From NCBI GenBank assembly GCA_003252145.1, contig QKDJ01000040.1:1-13350 (forward strand): a stretch of 13,350 nucleotides of DNA, written 5' to 3'. This DNA is from Azovibrio restrictus. GTDB lineage: Bacteria; Pseudomonadota; Gammaproteobacteria; Burkholderiales; Rhodocyclaceae. Under the pieces are notes generated by a model that saw only the letters and a program-made list of their open reading frames with translations, searched no databases and had not been told where the DNA came from. Position 1 is the stretch's first letter. Every line of letters begins with the position of its first letter. This document shows positions 6,512-13,350 of the stretch, one piece after another. The position numbers and the translations under genes were made by a program.

Positions 6512-7699
6512 ATGCTCACTCATGTATTTTTTTCCGCTCCCCATCGGGTATTTTTTGCAGGTGGCGTTGCCCAACTGATATTCGCTCTGCTGTTCTGGAG
6601 TGTTGAACTATTGGGCCGACAATTGGGGTTTTCCATACCCTGGAGCGCCCCGGCCACTTGGCTGCATGGAGGTTTCATGTTGTTTACGATCTTTCCCTGG
6701 TTCATTCTCGGCTTCCTTAAAACGGCTTTGCCTAAATGGATGGGGCAGGGACCGTTCTCCCGGTCGGAGTATTTACCCGCCTTTTTCTTCTTTGCCCTGG
6801 GCTCCCTGGCTTATGACTTGGGGGTGGTGGTCCACGGGCTGCTGTCCGGGATGGGTATGTTGAGCATGGCCCTTGGTGTCGTGCTGGCTGTACGAGAACT
6901 AGGAAGACTTACCTTGGCTTCCGAAAACGGCAAGAGTCATGCCCTATTGGTGCTGTTTGCTCTGGGTCTGGGAGCGGTTGGCATGGTCAGTCACGGTTTG
7001 GCTCTCTATCGCATGGATGCAGACCTTCAAGCCATGGCCATTCTGCTTGGACTATGGGGTTTCCTGTTTCCCCTGTTTTTTGTGGTGCTGCACCGGATGT
7101 TGCCCTTCTTTACCAGCAGTACCTTGCCAGATCGGGATCTCTGGCGTCCGCTGCCCACACTGTATTTGATGGTTGCGTTGTTAGTGGGGCATGGGGTGTT
7201 GCAGGGGCTGGGCTTTAATTCTGCGCTGGTGGATGTGCTGGCAGCTTTGCTGGCTTGGTATTGCCTGGTGCGTTGGGGTTTCCTGCATAGTCTCAAGGAG
7301 CCCATGCTGGCCATGCTGCATCTGGGATGGTTCTGGGCATGCCTGGGAATAACTGCCTATGGGATCCAGTCCCTGATGATGGCGACAGGAAGCGCCTGGG
7401 GTGGGTTGGCTCCCTTGCATGCGCTAGGACTGGGATGCTTCCTTTCCATTCTGTTGGGGATGGGGACTCGGGTGACGCGGGGCCATTCGGGGCGGGTCAT
7501 CGATGAGGATCGATGGGGATGGCGTTGCTTCCTGATTTTACAGGTCGGTGTGCTTCTGCGCTTGCTCGGAGAGTTCCTGCCATTAGGCGGTATTACCAAC
7601 CTCGTGGCGCTCGTGGCAACCTTGCTGGCCTGTTTGATGTGGGCCGCCATCTATGGGCCCATGTATTTGAAACCCAGGCCTGACGGACAGTCGGGGTGA
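6512..7699 (+). CDS. nnrS: NnrS family haem/copper membrane protein
   Basis: A 395-residue very hydrophobic protein with about 12 membrane segments, the size and shape of NnrS. NnrS proteins are tied to nitrogen oxide metabolism and protect against nitrosative stress. Family marks are PHRVFFAGG near the N-terminus, the HGLALYR segment, LHRMLPFF, and the C-terminal LHALGLG with GMGTRVTRGHSGR, whose His residues are typical of the family. I chose the ATG at 6512 because GGAG (6501-6504) is 7 bases upstream and because the promoter predicts transcription start near 6490, which excludes the in-frame ATG at 6482. The perfect FNR box upstream fits the expected low-oxygen or NO induction. No denitrification gene is visible in the window, so nnrS appears detached from a nor or nir cluster. 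A SirB2-family gene follows 4 bases after the stop. Confidence 0.9.
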   Translation: MLTHVFFSAPHRVFFAGGVAQLIFALLFWSVELLGRQLGFSIPWSAPATWLHGGFMLFTIFPWFILGFLKTALPKWMGQGPFSRSEYLPAFFFFALGSLAYDLGVVVHGLLSGMGMLSMALGVVLAVRELGRLTLASENGKSHALLVLFALGLGAVGMVSHGLALYRMDADLQAMAILLGLWGFLFPLFFVVLHRMLPFFTSSTLPDRDLWRPLPTLYLMVALLVGHGVLQGLGFNSALVDVLAALLAWYCLVRWGFLHSLKEPMLAMLHLGWFWACLGITAYGIQSLMMATGSAWGGLAPLHALGLGCFLSILLGMGTRVTRGHSGRVIDEDRWGWRCFLILQVGVLLRLLGEFLPLGGITNLVALVATLLACLMWAAIYGPMYLKPRPDGQSG

Positions 7700-7703
7700 C
7701 GAT

Positions 7704-8084
7704 ATGTATCTACTGCTCAAGCATCTCCATGTGACCTGTGTAGTCCTAAGTGGCCTAGGCTTCTTGCTACGCTTGTTCTGGCGCTTATGGCGTCCGCAAA
7801 TGCTGGCTCGGCGCTGGGTGCGTGTGGTGCCTCACGGGGTGGACTCCCTGTTGTTGGGAGCGGCCTTGGGCATGGTGGTGATGAGTGGCCAGTATCCTTT
7901 TGTCCAGCCCTGGCTGACCGCCAAGGTATTGGCGTTGATAGGCTACATTCTGCTGGGGAGTCTGGCCTTGAAGCGTTGTCGCAGCCCTCTGGCACAACTG
8001 GCCTGTGGTGGGCTGGCTATGCTGATGTTTGCTTATATCGTGAGCGTGGCCCTAAGCCGTCAGGTCTTGCCCTGGACGGCTTGA
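7704..8084 (+). CDS. SirB2 family inner-membrane protein
   Basis: A 126-residue protein with about four membrane helices. KHLHVTCVVLSGLGFLLR at the N-terminus, the central VPHGVDSLLLGAAL, and QYPF followed by LTAKVLALIGYILLG match the SirB/SirB2 family, whose biochemical function is not established (the name comes from a Salmonella invasion-regulator locus). GGGGTGA (7694-7700) overlaps the nnrS stop and serves as the ribosome binding site. The gene starts 4 bases after nnrS and so is probably transcribed from the FNR-controlled promoter. It meets the minus-strand exonuclease gene only 19 bases later, with no visible terminator between them. Confidence 0.82.
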   Translation: MYLLLKHLHVTCVVLSGLGFLLRLFWRLWRPQMLARRWVRVVPHGVDSLLLGAALGMVVMSGQYPFVQPWLTAKVLALIGYILLGSLALKRCRSPLAQLACGGLAMLMFAYIVSVALSRQVLPWTA

Positions 8085-8103
8085 AATGCGCGGAGTCAGT
8101 GGT

Positions 8104-9471
8104 TTAGGAAAGAGGCTGGAATCGTCCCAGATGGCGCACCAGAATCCGGTAGATATCCTTGTCGAAGCTGGGGCGTGGGGCTTCCAGAAGGGTGTGGATG
8201 TCTCCCTCAGCCCCCTCTGCCTTGAGACTGCCCAGATAACGCCAGCCATCCACCAGATATGCCTCCGCTCCCTCTTGCAGCAAGGCAGGGCCGGGGAACG
8301 GCCAGGCTTGCAATTTGACTCGGGTCATGCCACTCAGGAGCCGGGTGCTGTGCTGGGCCATGCTTTCCTTCCCCAGGCAGGCACCTTTGCAACGTTTCTG
8401 AGCTACGCCTGAACAGGGTTGGCCCGGGGGCCGGGTTTCCAGTCCCAGCAGGCAATCGCAGAGACGCAATTCACTAGCCATGGCACGCAGGGCTTCCTTT
8501 GCTTCGCGCAGGGTTTTGTAGAGCCCATAACAGGGGGCTTGCAGAGAAAATTCCTGTTCATCAGCCAGGCAGAGGCGGGGTTTGATCCAGCCTTGACCTT
8601 GGTCTTCCAGGCGCCAGGTGCATAGCTCGGGCCAGGCTTTGAGGTGTCGGTTGAGTTGGGGGCGCAGGCGCTTGACCCAGGCGGACTCCAGCAACTGGGC
8701 TCCCACGTCACCAGCACACTCCTGCCAATTCAGGGCATGAATACTCTGGTTTATCTGCAGGTGCTTGGGGCTGGCAAAGTGACTGAAGATTTGCTTGCGC
8801 AGATTTCTGGCTCTCCCCACCTGCAACGCCTCTCCCTCGGGACCCAGAAAGACATAAACCCCGGCGCCCTCAGGAATGTCCTCCAGGACAGTGGGGTCCA
8901 GATTGGGAGGGATGGACGGGCTGGTGAGTTGGGCTAGCATGGCCTTCTCCACCTGCTCGACCCCGGGATTCTGCTGGATGATGTTCCAGAACTGGTGAAT
9001 CAAGCGGGCATCTGTCAGGGCTCGGTGACGGTTTTCAGCCACCAGGCCATGGCGGGCCATCAGGGCATCCAGATTGTGCTTGGGGTGTTGGGGGAAAAGC
9101 TTGCGGGATAGTTTGACTGTGCACAGGGTTGGAGCACGAAAGACATGGCCAGCCCGGGCAAATTCAGCTTTGAGAAAGCCATAGTCAAAGCGGGCGTTGT
9201 GGGCAATGAAAAGCCGGTCCTTAAGCAGCGCCAGCAGTTCTATGCAAAGGTCGGCAAAGGGTGGCGCGTCGGCCACCATGGCATTGTTGATGCCCGTGAG
9301 CTGCTCAATGAAGGGGGAGATGTCCTGACCCGGATTGACCAGCTGGCTCCATTCCCGTACCTGACCGTCGGGATCCACCAACACCAGACCCACTTCCGTA
9401 ATCCGGTCATTTTCCGGATTGGCTCCGGTGGTTTCCAGGTCCACGAAGGCGAGGGCGGTAGGGGTAGGCAT
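8104..9471 (-). CDS. DnaQ-type 3'-5' exonuclease fused to a GIY-YIG/UvrC-like region
   Basis: A 455-residue two-part DNA repair-type protein. Residues 1-160 are a DEDDh exonuclease like the polymerase III epsilon subunit: Asp11 and Glu13 in FVDLETTG, Asp96 in HNARFDYGFL, His149 and Asp154 in HRALTDARL. Residues about 200-275 resemble the GIY-YIG domain of UvrC and Cho: GVYVF (204-208), QVGRARNL (217-224) and LLESAWVKRLRPQLN with Glu262. The second signature Tyr is Gln217, and the Arg expected in LxxR is Gln227, so cleavage by this domain is in doubt. Cys340, Cys353, Cys361 and Cys365 (C-x12-C-x7-C-x3-C) mirror the UvrC cysteine set, reported to hold an Fe-S cluster in UvrC. Such exonuclease/GIY-YIG fusions are known in bacteria. 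No clear ribosome binding site precedes the ATG, but Asp11 fixes the start closely. The gene stands alone, divergent from the small gene at 9539. Confidence 0.87.
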   Translation of the reverse strand: MPTPTALAFVDLETTGANPENDRITEVGLVLVDPDGQVREWSQLVNPGQDISPFIEQLTGINNAMVADAPPFADLCIELLALLKDRLFIAHNARFDYGFLKAEFARAGHVFRAPTLCTVKLSRKLFPQHPKHNLDALMARHGLVAENRHRALTDARLIHQFWNIIQQNPGVEQVEKAMLAQLTSPSIPPNLDPTVLEDIPEGAGVYVFLGPEGEALQVGRARNLRKQIFSHFASPKHLQINQSIHALNWQECAGDVGAQLLESAWVKRLRPQLNRHLKAWPELCTWRLEDQGQGWIKPRLCLADEQEFSLQAPCYGLYKTLREAKEALRAMASELRLCDCLLGLETRPPGQPCSGVAQKRCKGACLGKESMAQHSTRLLSGMTRVKLQAWPFPGPALLQEGAEAYLVDGWRYLGSLKAEGAEGDIHTLLEAPRPSFDKDIYRILVRHLGRFQPLS

Positions 9472-9538
9472 TGCAGCAGCAGAACCGTTTGTTGGGGACT
9501 ATAGTGAAAGGGAGCAGCGTTCAGATAAGGAGATCATC

Positions 9539-9742
9539 ATGAGCGGCTTCGACGTACATTTTGCGCCTTGCGCAGCGGTGGGCGAAATGGTCATCACCGA
9601 CCAGACCCAGCAGGAATGCGCTCGGGAGCACGAGTGCCCCACGGGACGCCATTGCCCCCTGGATGGGGATTTCGCCGAATTGTCCGGCCTCTGGGAAAAG
9701 CCTCCTCCCGAACTGCATGTTCGGGAGAATAAACACCACTGA
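9539..9742 (+). CDS. Small cysteine-containing protein, 67 residues, unknown function
   Basis: I do not recognise this protein. It has a strong ribosome binding site, AAGGAG (9527-9532), 6 bases before the ATG, which argues that it is real. It has four cysteines (11, 27, 33 and 39). The last three lie in ECAREHECPTGRHCPLDG, with evenly spaced C-x5-C-x5-C and two interspersed His residues, so metal binding is plausible. There is no signal peptide or membrane segment. It fills the gap between the divergent exonuclease gene and the convergent suhB gene, from which it is separated by only 5 bases. TATAGT at 9500-9505 could be its -10 box, without a matching -35. An upstream in-frame start at 9419 is rejected because it would run antisense into the exonuclease gene. 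Confidence 0.72.
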   Translation: MSGFDVHFAPCAAVGEMVITDQTQQECAREHECPTGRHCPLDGDFAELSGLWEKPPPELHVRENKHH

Positions 9743-9747
9743 TTGGG

Positions 9748-10548
9748 TCAGACCTGCAGGGCAGGGGTACGGTGGGCTTGTACTGTCTGCAGCAGGGCAT
9801 GGAACACCTTGGGTGTCCCGGCCACCAGATTGCCGCTTTCCAGGTAACCGGCTTCGCCGGACAGGTCGCTGACGAGGCCGCCTGCTTCAGAAATCAGCAG
9901 GGTGCCTGCGGCCATATCCCAGGGGGACAGACCAAACTCCCAGAAACCATCCAGGCGGCCTGCTGCCACGTAGGCCAGGTCTAGGGAGGCAGCGCCCGGG
10001 CGGCGCAGCCCTGAGGTCTTCTGGGTCAGTTCCCGGAAGATGTTGATATAGGCTTCTGCGTGATCAAAGACCCGGTAGGGGAAGCCGGTACCGATGAGGG
10101 ATTCGCCCAGGCGGGTACGCTTGGAAACACGAATGCGCCGTTCATTGAGAAATGCGCCGGCCCCCTTGGAGGCTGTAAACAGTTCATTGCGGTTGGGGTC
10201 GTACACTACAGCTTGTTCCACCACATTGCCCTTGGCCAGTGCGATGGAAACAGCATATTGGGGAAAGCCGTGGATGAAGTTGGTGGTGCCATCCAGGGGA
10301 TCGATGATCCACTGGTAGTCCTCTTGGCCAGCAGCGTGGCCGGACTCCTCTGCTAGAATTCCGTAGCTCGGATACGCATCCTTGAGTACTTCGATGATGG
10401 CGGCTTCGGCAGCCTTGTCCACCTCTGTGACAAAGTCGTTGGGTTGTTTGCTGGCCACTTTGACCAGACCCAGGTCCAGAGAGGCACGATTGATGATCTG
10501 GCTGGCGCGACGCGCTGCCTTGATGGCGATATTCAGAGCTGGATGCAT
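9748..10548 (-). CDS. suhB: Inositol monophosphatase family protein SuhB
   Basis: A 266-residue member of the Mg2+-dependent inositol monophosphatase family, of SuhB length. Metal-site motifs are intact: GILAEESG with Glu67/Glu68, [12 protein letters not shown] with Asp83 and Asp86, and SPWDMAAG with Asp211, followed by EAGG. SuhB hydrolyses inositol phosphates in vitro and, in E. coli, also acts with the ribosomal RNA antitermination complex; whether it does so here cannot be read from sequence. AAGG (minus strand, 10558-10561) lies 9 bases before the ATG. It is divergent from trmJ, with a 77-base shared gap. Confidence 0.9.
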   Translation of the reverse strand: MHPALNIAIKAARRASQIINRASLDLGLVKVASKQPNDFVTEVDKAAEAAIIEVLKDAYPSYGILAEESGHAAGQEDYQWIIDPLDGTTNFIHGFPQYAVSIALAKGNVVEQAVVYDPNRNELFTASKGAGAFLNERRIRVSKRTRLGESLIGTGFPYRVFDHAEAYINIFRELTQKTSGLRRPGAASLDLAYVAAGRLDGFWEFGLSPWDMAAGTLLISEAGGLVSDLSGEAGYLESGNLVAGTPKVFHALLQTVQAHRTPALQV

Positions 10549-10625
10549 TTTAAAGAACCTTGGGGCAGTCCCGCCGGAAGCGGTGGTGCTGCCCGTATTA
10601 TTTTCAACAAGACGCCCATTTTAAT

Positions 10626-11369
10626 ATGAACCCGACCGACGCGCTTGCCCGTATCAGCATCGTACTTTCACGTACTAGCCATCCGGGGAATATTGGTTCA
10701 GCTGCCCGTGCCATGAAAACCATGGGGCTGTCCCGGCTGGTGCTGGTGTCCCCCAAGAGCTTTCCTCATCCAGAAGCGGAGACCTTGGCCTCAGGGGCGG
10801 GGGATCTGCTGGCCCAAGCCCGGGTCGTGGAAACCCTGGATGAGGCCTTGGCCGACTGCACTTATAGCTTGGCCGTGTCGGCCCGGGCTCGGGATCTGGG
10901 GCCTGAGCCAATGCTGGCCCGGGAGGGGGCGCTGAATCTGATCTCTGAAGTTCAGGCAGGGGCCGAAGTGGCTTTGGTGTTTGGCAATGAGACGGCTGGG
11001 TTATCCAACGAAGAAATTCAGCGTTGCCAGGGGGCGGTGATGATTGCCGCCAATCCGGCTTACAGCTCCCTCAATCTGGCGGCTGCCGTGCAGGTGTTGG
11101 CCTACGAGCTTCGGGTGGCCGCTTTCGAAGGGGCGCCTGTGGTGGAAAGCAAGAGCACCCCGTTCGCTTCGGTTCCTGCCACCCATGGGGAGCAGGAAGG
11201 ATTCTATGGGCACCTGGAGCAGGTGATGGTGGAGACCGGGTTCCTGGATCCGGCCCAGCCTCGTCGGCTGATGCCCAAACTCCGTCGGCTGTTCGGTCGG
11301 GCACGTCTGGAAAAGGACGAGGTCAACATCCTGAGGGGTATTCTTACGGCCACCCAGACCCGGCGTTGA
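10626..11369 (+). CDS. trmJ: tRNA (cytidine/uridine-32-2'-O)-methyltransferase TrmJ
   Basis: A 247-residue SPOUT methyltransferase, the same size as E. coli TrmJ (246). It uses S-adenosylmethionine to methylate the 2'-O of nucleotide 32 in some tRNAs. The trefoil-knot motifs are present: HPGNIGSAARAMKTMG (residues 19-34) with the conserved Asn and Arg, LVFGNETAGLSNEE (117-130), and NPAYSSLNLAAAVQV (143-157). The C-terminal helical extension ends in a family-typical arm (RLEKDEVNILRGIL). The ATG at 10626 is preferred because it starts at the family's usual place; longer in-frame starts add 22 unrelated residues. There is no good ribosome binding site. A TATTAT at 10596-10601 could be a -10 box with a short leader. 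A hairpin overlapping its stop likely ends the transcript. Confidence 0.92.
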   Translation: MNPTDALARISIVLSRTSHPGNIGSAARAMKTMGLSRLVLVSPKSFPHPEAETLASGAGDLLAQARVVETLDEALADCTYSLAVSARARDLGPEPMLAREGALNLISEVQAGAEVALVFGNETAGLSNEEIQRCQGAVMIAANPAYSSLNLAAAVQVLAYELRVAAFEGAPVVESKSTPFASVPATHGEQEGFYGHLEQVMVETGFLDPAQPRRLMPKLRRLFGRARLEKDEVNILRGILTATQTRR

Positions 11370-11394
11370 TGCGACTGCCGGGTCAGCTGTTTTC
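11357..11394 (+). terminator. Candidate terminator overlapping the trmJ stop codon
   Basis: Arms GACCCGGC (11357-11364) and GCCGGGTC (11377-11384) form a perfect 8-bp stem around a 12-base loop that contains the trmJ stop codon. The T-run is short and starts 5 bases after the stem (TGTTTTCCTT), so strength is uncertain. The cysE promoter follows, consistent with a unit boundary here. Confidence 0.5.
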
Positions 11395-11411
11395 CTTGTC
11401 GCTTGCAATTC

Positions 11412-11440
11412 TCGACAGTAATTGTCGGGTATTCTACAAT
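11412..11440 (+). promoter_or_regulatory. Sigma70-type promoter of cysE
   Basis: TCGACA (11412-11417) and TACAAT (11435-11440) are spaced by 17 bases and match the consensus at 5/6 positions each. Transcription would start near 11447, giving a leader of about 25 bases with AGGAG at 11457-11461. An inverted repeat, CGACA-n5-TGTCG (11413-11427), overlaps the -35 box and could be an operator. Confidence 0.65.
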
Positions 11441-11471
11441 CCAGCCCCTTTGATTCAGGAGCGATGCATCC

Positions 11472-12221
11472 ATGTTCCGGTACCTGCGCGAAGATATCCG
11501 TGCGGTCTTTGATCGCGATCCAGCGGCCCGTTCGGCGTGGGAGGTGATCACCTGTTATCCGGGCATTCACGCGCTCATTCTCCATCGTCTGGCCCATTGG
11601 CTATGGCATCATCATCTGCGCTGGCTGGCCCGTTTTACCGGCCACCTTTCCCGATGGCTGACCGGCATTGAAATCCACCCGGGTGCCACCATCGGGCGCC
11701 GTTTCTTCATCGACCATGGCATGGGCGTAGTGATCGGGGAAACGGCCGTGATCGGCGACGATGTGACCCTTTATCATGGGGTGACTTTGGGGGGGACCTC
11801 CTGGAACAAGGGCAAACGCCATCCGACCCTGGGTAATCGGGTCGTGGTGGGGGCCGGTGCCAAGGTGCTGGGGCCTATCACCGTGGCCGAAGGGGCCAAG
11901 GTGGGTTCCAATGCGGTGGTGACCCGGGATGTACCGCCGGGGGCCACGGCTGTGGGGATTCCTGCTCGCATTCTCGACGCGGCCCAGCGGGAGCGGGAGG
12001 AGCAAGCCAATCGTATGGGCTTTTCCGCCTATGCGGTGGGGCAGGATCAGGATGATCCCCTGACCCGGGCCATCCACGGGTTGCTGGACCATGCAGCTGA
12101 AACCGACCGGCGGCTGGCCCTGCTGTTGGAGCATCTAAATGCGGTGGGTGTGAAAACCGAAGATGTGGCCAAGGCCAAGGATGCCTTTGATCCAGAATAC
12201 CTGAGTAAAATAGTTGACTAA
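11472..12221 (+). CDS. cysE: Serine O-acetyltransferase CysE
   Basis: A 249-residue left-handed beta-helix acyltransferase. It makes O-acetylserine from serine and acetyl-CoA, the first step of cysteine synthesis. After a short helical N-terminus come hexapeptide repeats from about residue 65: [29 protein letters not shown] and YHGVTLGGT. His82 matches the catalytic His158 of E. coli CysE and Glu67 sits near its Asp143; the RHP motif has His117. Compared with E. coli CysE (273 residues) it lacks most of the N-terminal helical domain, as is usual for the shorter EpsC/NifP-like type, but it has an extra helical tail after about residue 180 ([12 protein letters not shown]), which may affect oligomer or partner binding. 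AGGAG lies 10 bases before the ATG. Its last codons overlap the iscR promoter. Confidence 0.93.
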   Translation: MFRYLREDIRAVFDRDPAARSAWEVITCYPGIHALILHRLAHWLWHHHLRWLARFTGHLSRWLTGIEIHPGATIGRRFFIDHGMGVVIGETAVIGDDVTLYHGVTLGGTSWNKGKRHPTLGNRVVVGAGAKVLGPITVAEGAKVGSNAVVTRDVPPGATAVGIPARILDAAQREREEQANRMGFSAYAVGQDQDDPLTRAIHGLLDHAAETDRRLALLLEHLNAVGVKTEDVAKAKDAFDPEYLSKIVD

Positions 12222-12263
12222 TTGCCCTGCTCGGGAATATAGTTGACTGCGACACTAAGGTAT
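12210..12263 (+). promoter_or_regulatory. iscR promoter with IscR type 1 operator(s)
   Basis: TTGACT (12214-12219) and TATAGT (12238-12243), 18 bases apart, match the sigma70 boxes at 5/6 each; start is near 12250. ATAGTTGACT occurs twice, at 12210-12219 and 12239-12248. The second copy is followed after 5 bases by ACTAAGGTAT (12254-12263), giving a 25-base type 1 IscR site that fits the ATASYYGACT-n5-AGTCRRSTAT pattern with two mismatches. It covers the -10 box and start site, so holo-IscR would repress. The first copy overlaps the cysE stop and the -35 box. Its right half, GCTCGGGAAT (12229-12238), is spaced by 9 instead of 5. Confidence 0.8.
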
Positions 12264-12275
12264 TAAGGAGTTTTC

Positions 12276-12761
12276 ATGCGTTTGACCACCAAAGGCCGTT
12301 TTGCCGTGACCGCCATGATGGACCTGGCCCTGCGGGACAAGGATGCCCCCGTGGCTCTGGCGGGCATCAGTGAGCGTCAGTCCATTTCCCTTTCCTATCT
12401 GGAACAATTGTTCGGCAAGCTGCGCCGCCACAAGCTGGTGGAGAGTGTGCGGGGTCCCGGTGGAGGTTATCGCCTGGCTCGTCCCATGGCCCAGATGACG
12501 GTGGCCGACATCATCCGTGCCGTGGATGAGCATCTGGATGCCACCCAGTGCGGTGGCGACGAAAACTGTCGCGAAGACAACCGCTGCATGACCCACGAAC
12601 TGTGGACTACCCTGAATCGCAAGATGTATGAATACCTGACCTCCGTGACCCTGGGTGATCTGGTGAGCCAGCAACTGGCGAAGCAGGGAGGGCTGGTGGT
12701 GCTGGAAGATCACCGTAGCCGCCGCCCGGTCGCCAAGCGCCCTGTTTCCCTGTCCGCCTGA
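12276..12761 (+). CDS. iscR: Fe-S cluster assembly transcriptional regulator IscR
   Basis: A 161-residue Rrf2-family regulator. The N-terminal winged helix begins MRLTTKGRFAVTAMMDLA; the recognition helix ISLSYLEQLFGKLR and the wing GPGGGYRLARP follow. The [2Fe-2S] ligands are Cys92, Cys98, Cys104 and His107, at the same residue numbers as in E. coli IscR, so it should sense Fe-S status and repress the isc genes when loaded. AAGGAG (12265-12270) is 5 bases before the ATG. The IscR-type operator directly upstream indicates autorepression. The cysteine desulfurase gene begins 12 bases after the stop without a terminator, as in an isc operon. Confidence 0.95.
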   Translation: MRLTTKGRFAVTAMMDLALRDKDAPVALAGISERQSISLSYLEQLFGKLRRHKLVESVRGPGGGYRLARPMAQMTVADIIRAVDEHLDATQCGGDENCREDNRCMTHELWTTLNRKMYEYLTSVTLGDLVSQQLAKQGGLVVLEDHRSRRPVAKRPVSLSA

Positions 12762-12773
12762 GGGCAGGGTCTG

Positions 12774-13350
12774 GTGTTTTCCCCTGTCTATCTGGATTAC
12801 AACGCCACCACGCCGGTAGATGCTCGTGTGCTGGAGGCCATGCTGCCCTTTCTTCAGGGTTTGTATGGCAATGCTTCCAGCCGTCACGAGTACGGTCGGG
12901 CAGCTCGGCGGGCCGTGGATCAGGCGCGCCAGCAGGTGGCCGCCGCTGTGGGGGCGCATCCTACCGAGGTGGTGTTTACCAGTGGTGGCAGCGAAGCCAA
13001 TAACCTGTTTCTGAAAGGGGCTGCGGCTCAGTTCCGGCAGGGAGGGGCTTTGGCGGTCAGCGCCATTGAACACCCCTGCGTGCGCAACACCGCCCGGCAA
13101 CTGGCTCGGCAGGGTTGGGAACTCCATGAACTGGCTGTGGATGGGGCTGGGCGTGTTACCCCGGATGCTCTGGATTTAGCCCTGGAGGCCAAGCCCAGGC
13201 TCTGGTCGGTGATGCTGGCCAACAACGAAACCGGGGTAATTCAGGATGTGGCAGGTCTGGCTACCCGAGCCCAATCCAGTCGGGGCTGGTTTCACTCGGA
13301 TGCGGTCCAGGCTTTGGGAAAGATTCCCGTGGATTTCCGAGCTCTCAACC
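12774..13350 (+). CDS. Cysteine desulfurase, NifS/IscS family, 5' part (3' truncated by window)
   Basis: About 192 residues of a pyridoxal-phosphate class V aminotransferase-fold enzyme that takes sulfur from cysteine for Fe-S assembly. Motifs are YLDYNATTP at the N-terminus, SGGSEANN, EHPCV with the PLP-stacking His, ANNETG, and HSDAVQALGKIPVD. The PLP lysine and the active-site cysteine loop are beyond the window. The start is GTG at 12774: no ATG precedes the first motif, and the iscR stop lies in the same frame at 12759-12761. The match to canonical IscS is imperfect: SGGSEANN and EHPCV stand where E. coli IscS has SGATESNN-like and EHKAV-like sequences. It may therefore be an extra NifS-like desulfurase placed between iscR and a true iscS, an arrangement I recall in some betaproteobacteria. 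It is likely co-transcribed with iscR. Confidence 0.9.
   Translation, partial: MFSPVYLDYNATTPVDARVLEAMLPFLQGLYGNASSRHEYGRAARRAVDQARQQVAAAVGAHPTEVVFTSGGSEANNLFLKGAAAQFRQGGALAVSAIEHPCVRNTARQLARQGWELHELAVDGAGRVTPDALDLALEAKPRLWSVMLANNETGVIQDVAGLATRAQSSRGWFHSDAVQALGKIPVDFRALN

Noticed and set aside
10562..10595. Imperfect hairpin between suhB and trmJ (GGGCAG...CTGCCC)
   Set aside because: Six outer and about four inner base pairs are separated by mismatched internal loops, and no T-tract follows; too weak to call as a regulatory element.
12255..13127. A 290-codon minus-strand open frame opposite iscR and the desulfurase
   Set aside because: Both plus-strand genes are well supported by family motifs; the antisense translation resembles no family and is His/Gln/Gly-rich, as expected from an antisense frame.

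Overview
The window looks like part of a betaproteobacterial chromosome. Rhodocyclales-type facultative anaerobes fit best, but this is inferred from gene content and codon style, not from a marker gene. The sequence is GC-rich and densely packed. It pairs an NAD-type hydrogenase with class I polyhydroxyalkanoate synthase, an FNR-box-controlled nnrS gene, and the order suhB <> trmJ - cysE - iscR - cysteine desulfurase. No tRNA, rRNA, insertion sequence, CRISPR array or sign of recent transfer was seen.

Layout. (1) 1-1316: the 3' end of the hydrogenase large subunit hoxH and its maturation protease hoxW. A symmetric terminator shared with the convergent uspA gene closes this unit. (2) 1384-3785: uspA (minus strand) and the divergent phaC, which ends in a rho-independent terminator. 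(3) 3803-6416: a compact three-gene unit. It holds a nitronate-monooxygenase/FabK-like flavoenzyme, then, overlapping it by ATGA, a soluble protein carrying a divergent methyl-accepting-chemotaxis signalling tip, then a flavodoxin-less di-iron beta-lactamase-fold protein related to ODP, the oxygen-binding di-iron sensor. (4) 6442-8084: a perfect FNR/ANR box driving nnrS, followed by a SirB2-family membrane protein. (5) 8104-9471 (minus): a DnaQ-type exonuclease fused to a GIY-YIG/UvrC-like part. (6) 9539-9742: a 67-residue cysteine-containing protein with a strong ribosome binding site. (7) 9748-10548 (minus) suhB; 10626-11369 trmJ; 11472-12221 cysE; 12276-12761 iscR; then a cysteine desulfurase running off the right edge.

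How it fits together. Hydrogenase, the FNR box, NnrS, a UspA protein and a candidate di-iron O2 sensor point to a cell that moves between oxic and anoxic, possibly nitrogen-oxide-respiring, conditions. cysE (making O-acetylserine for cysteine), iscR (Fe-S regulator) and the desulfurase (sulfur donor) form a cysteine-to-Fe-S section. The iscR promoter carries a good IscR type 1 site that would give autorepression.

The most interesting item is the chemoreceptor-tip protein plus ODP-like pair. ODP coupling to sensor-less cytoplasmic chemoreceptors has been described in Treponema denticola and noted in other phyla. Here the receptor is only 210 residues, has unusual substitutions at conserved tip positions, and is translationally coupled to a flavin oxidoreductase.
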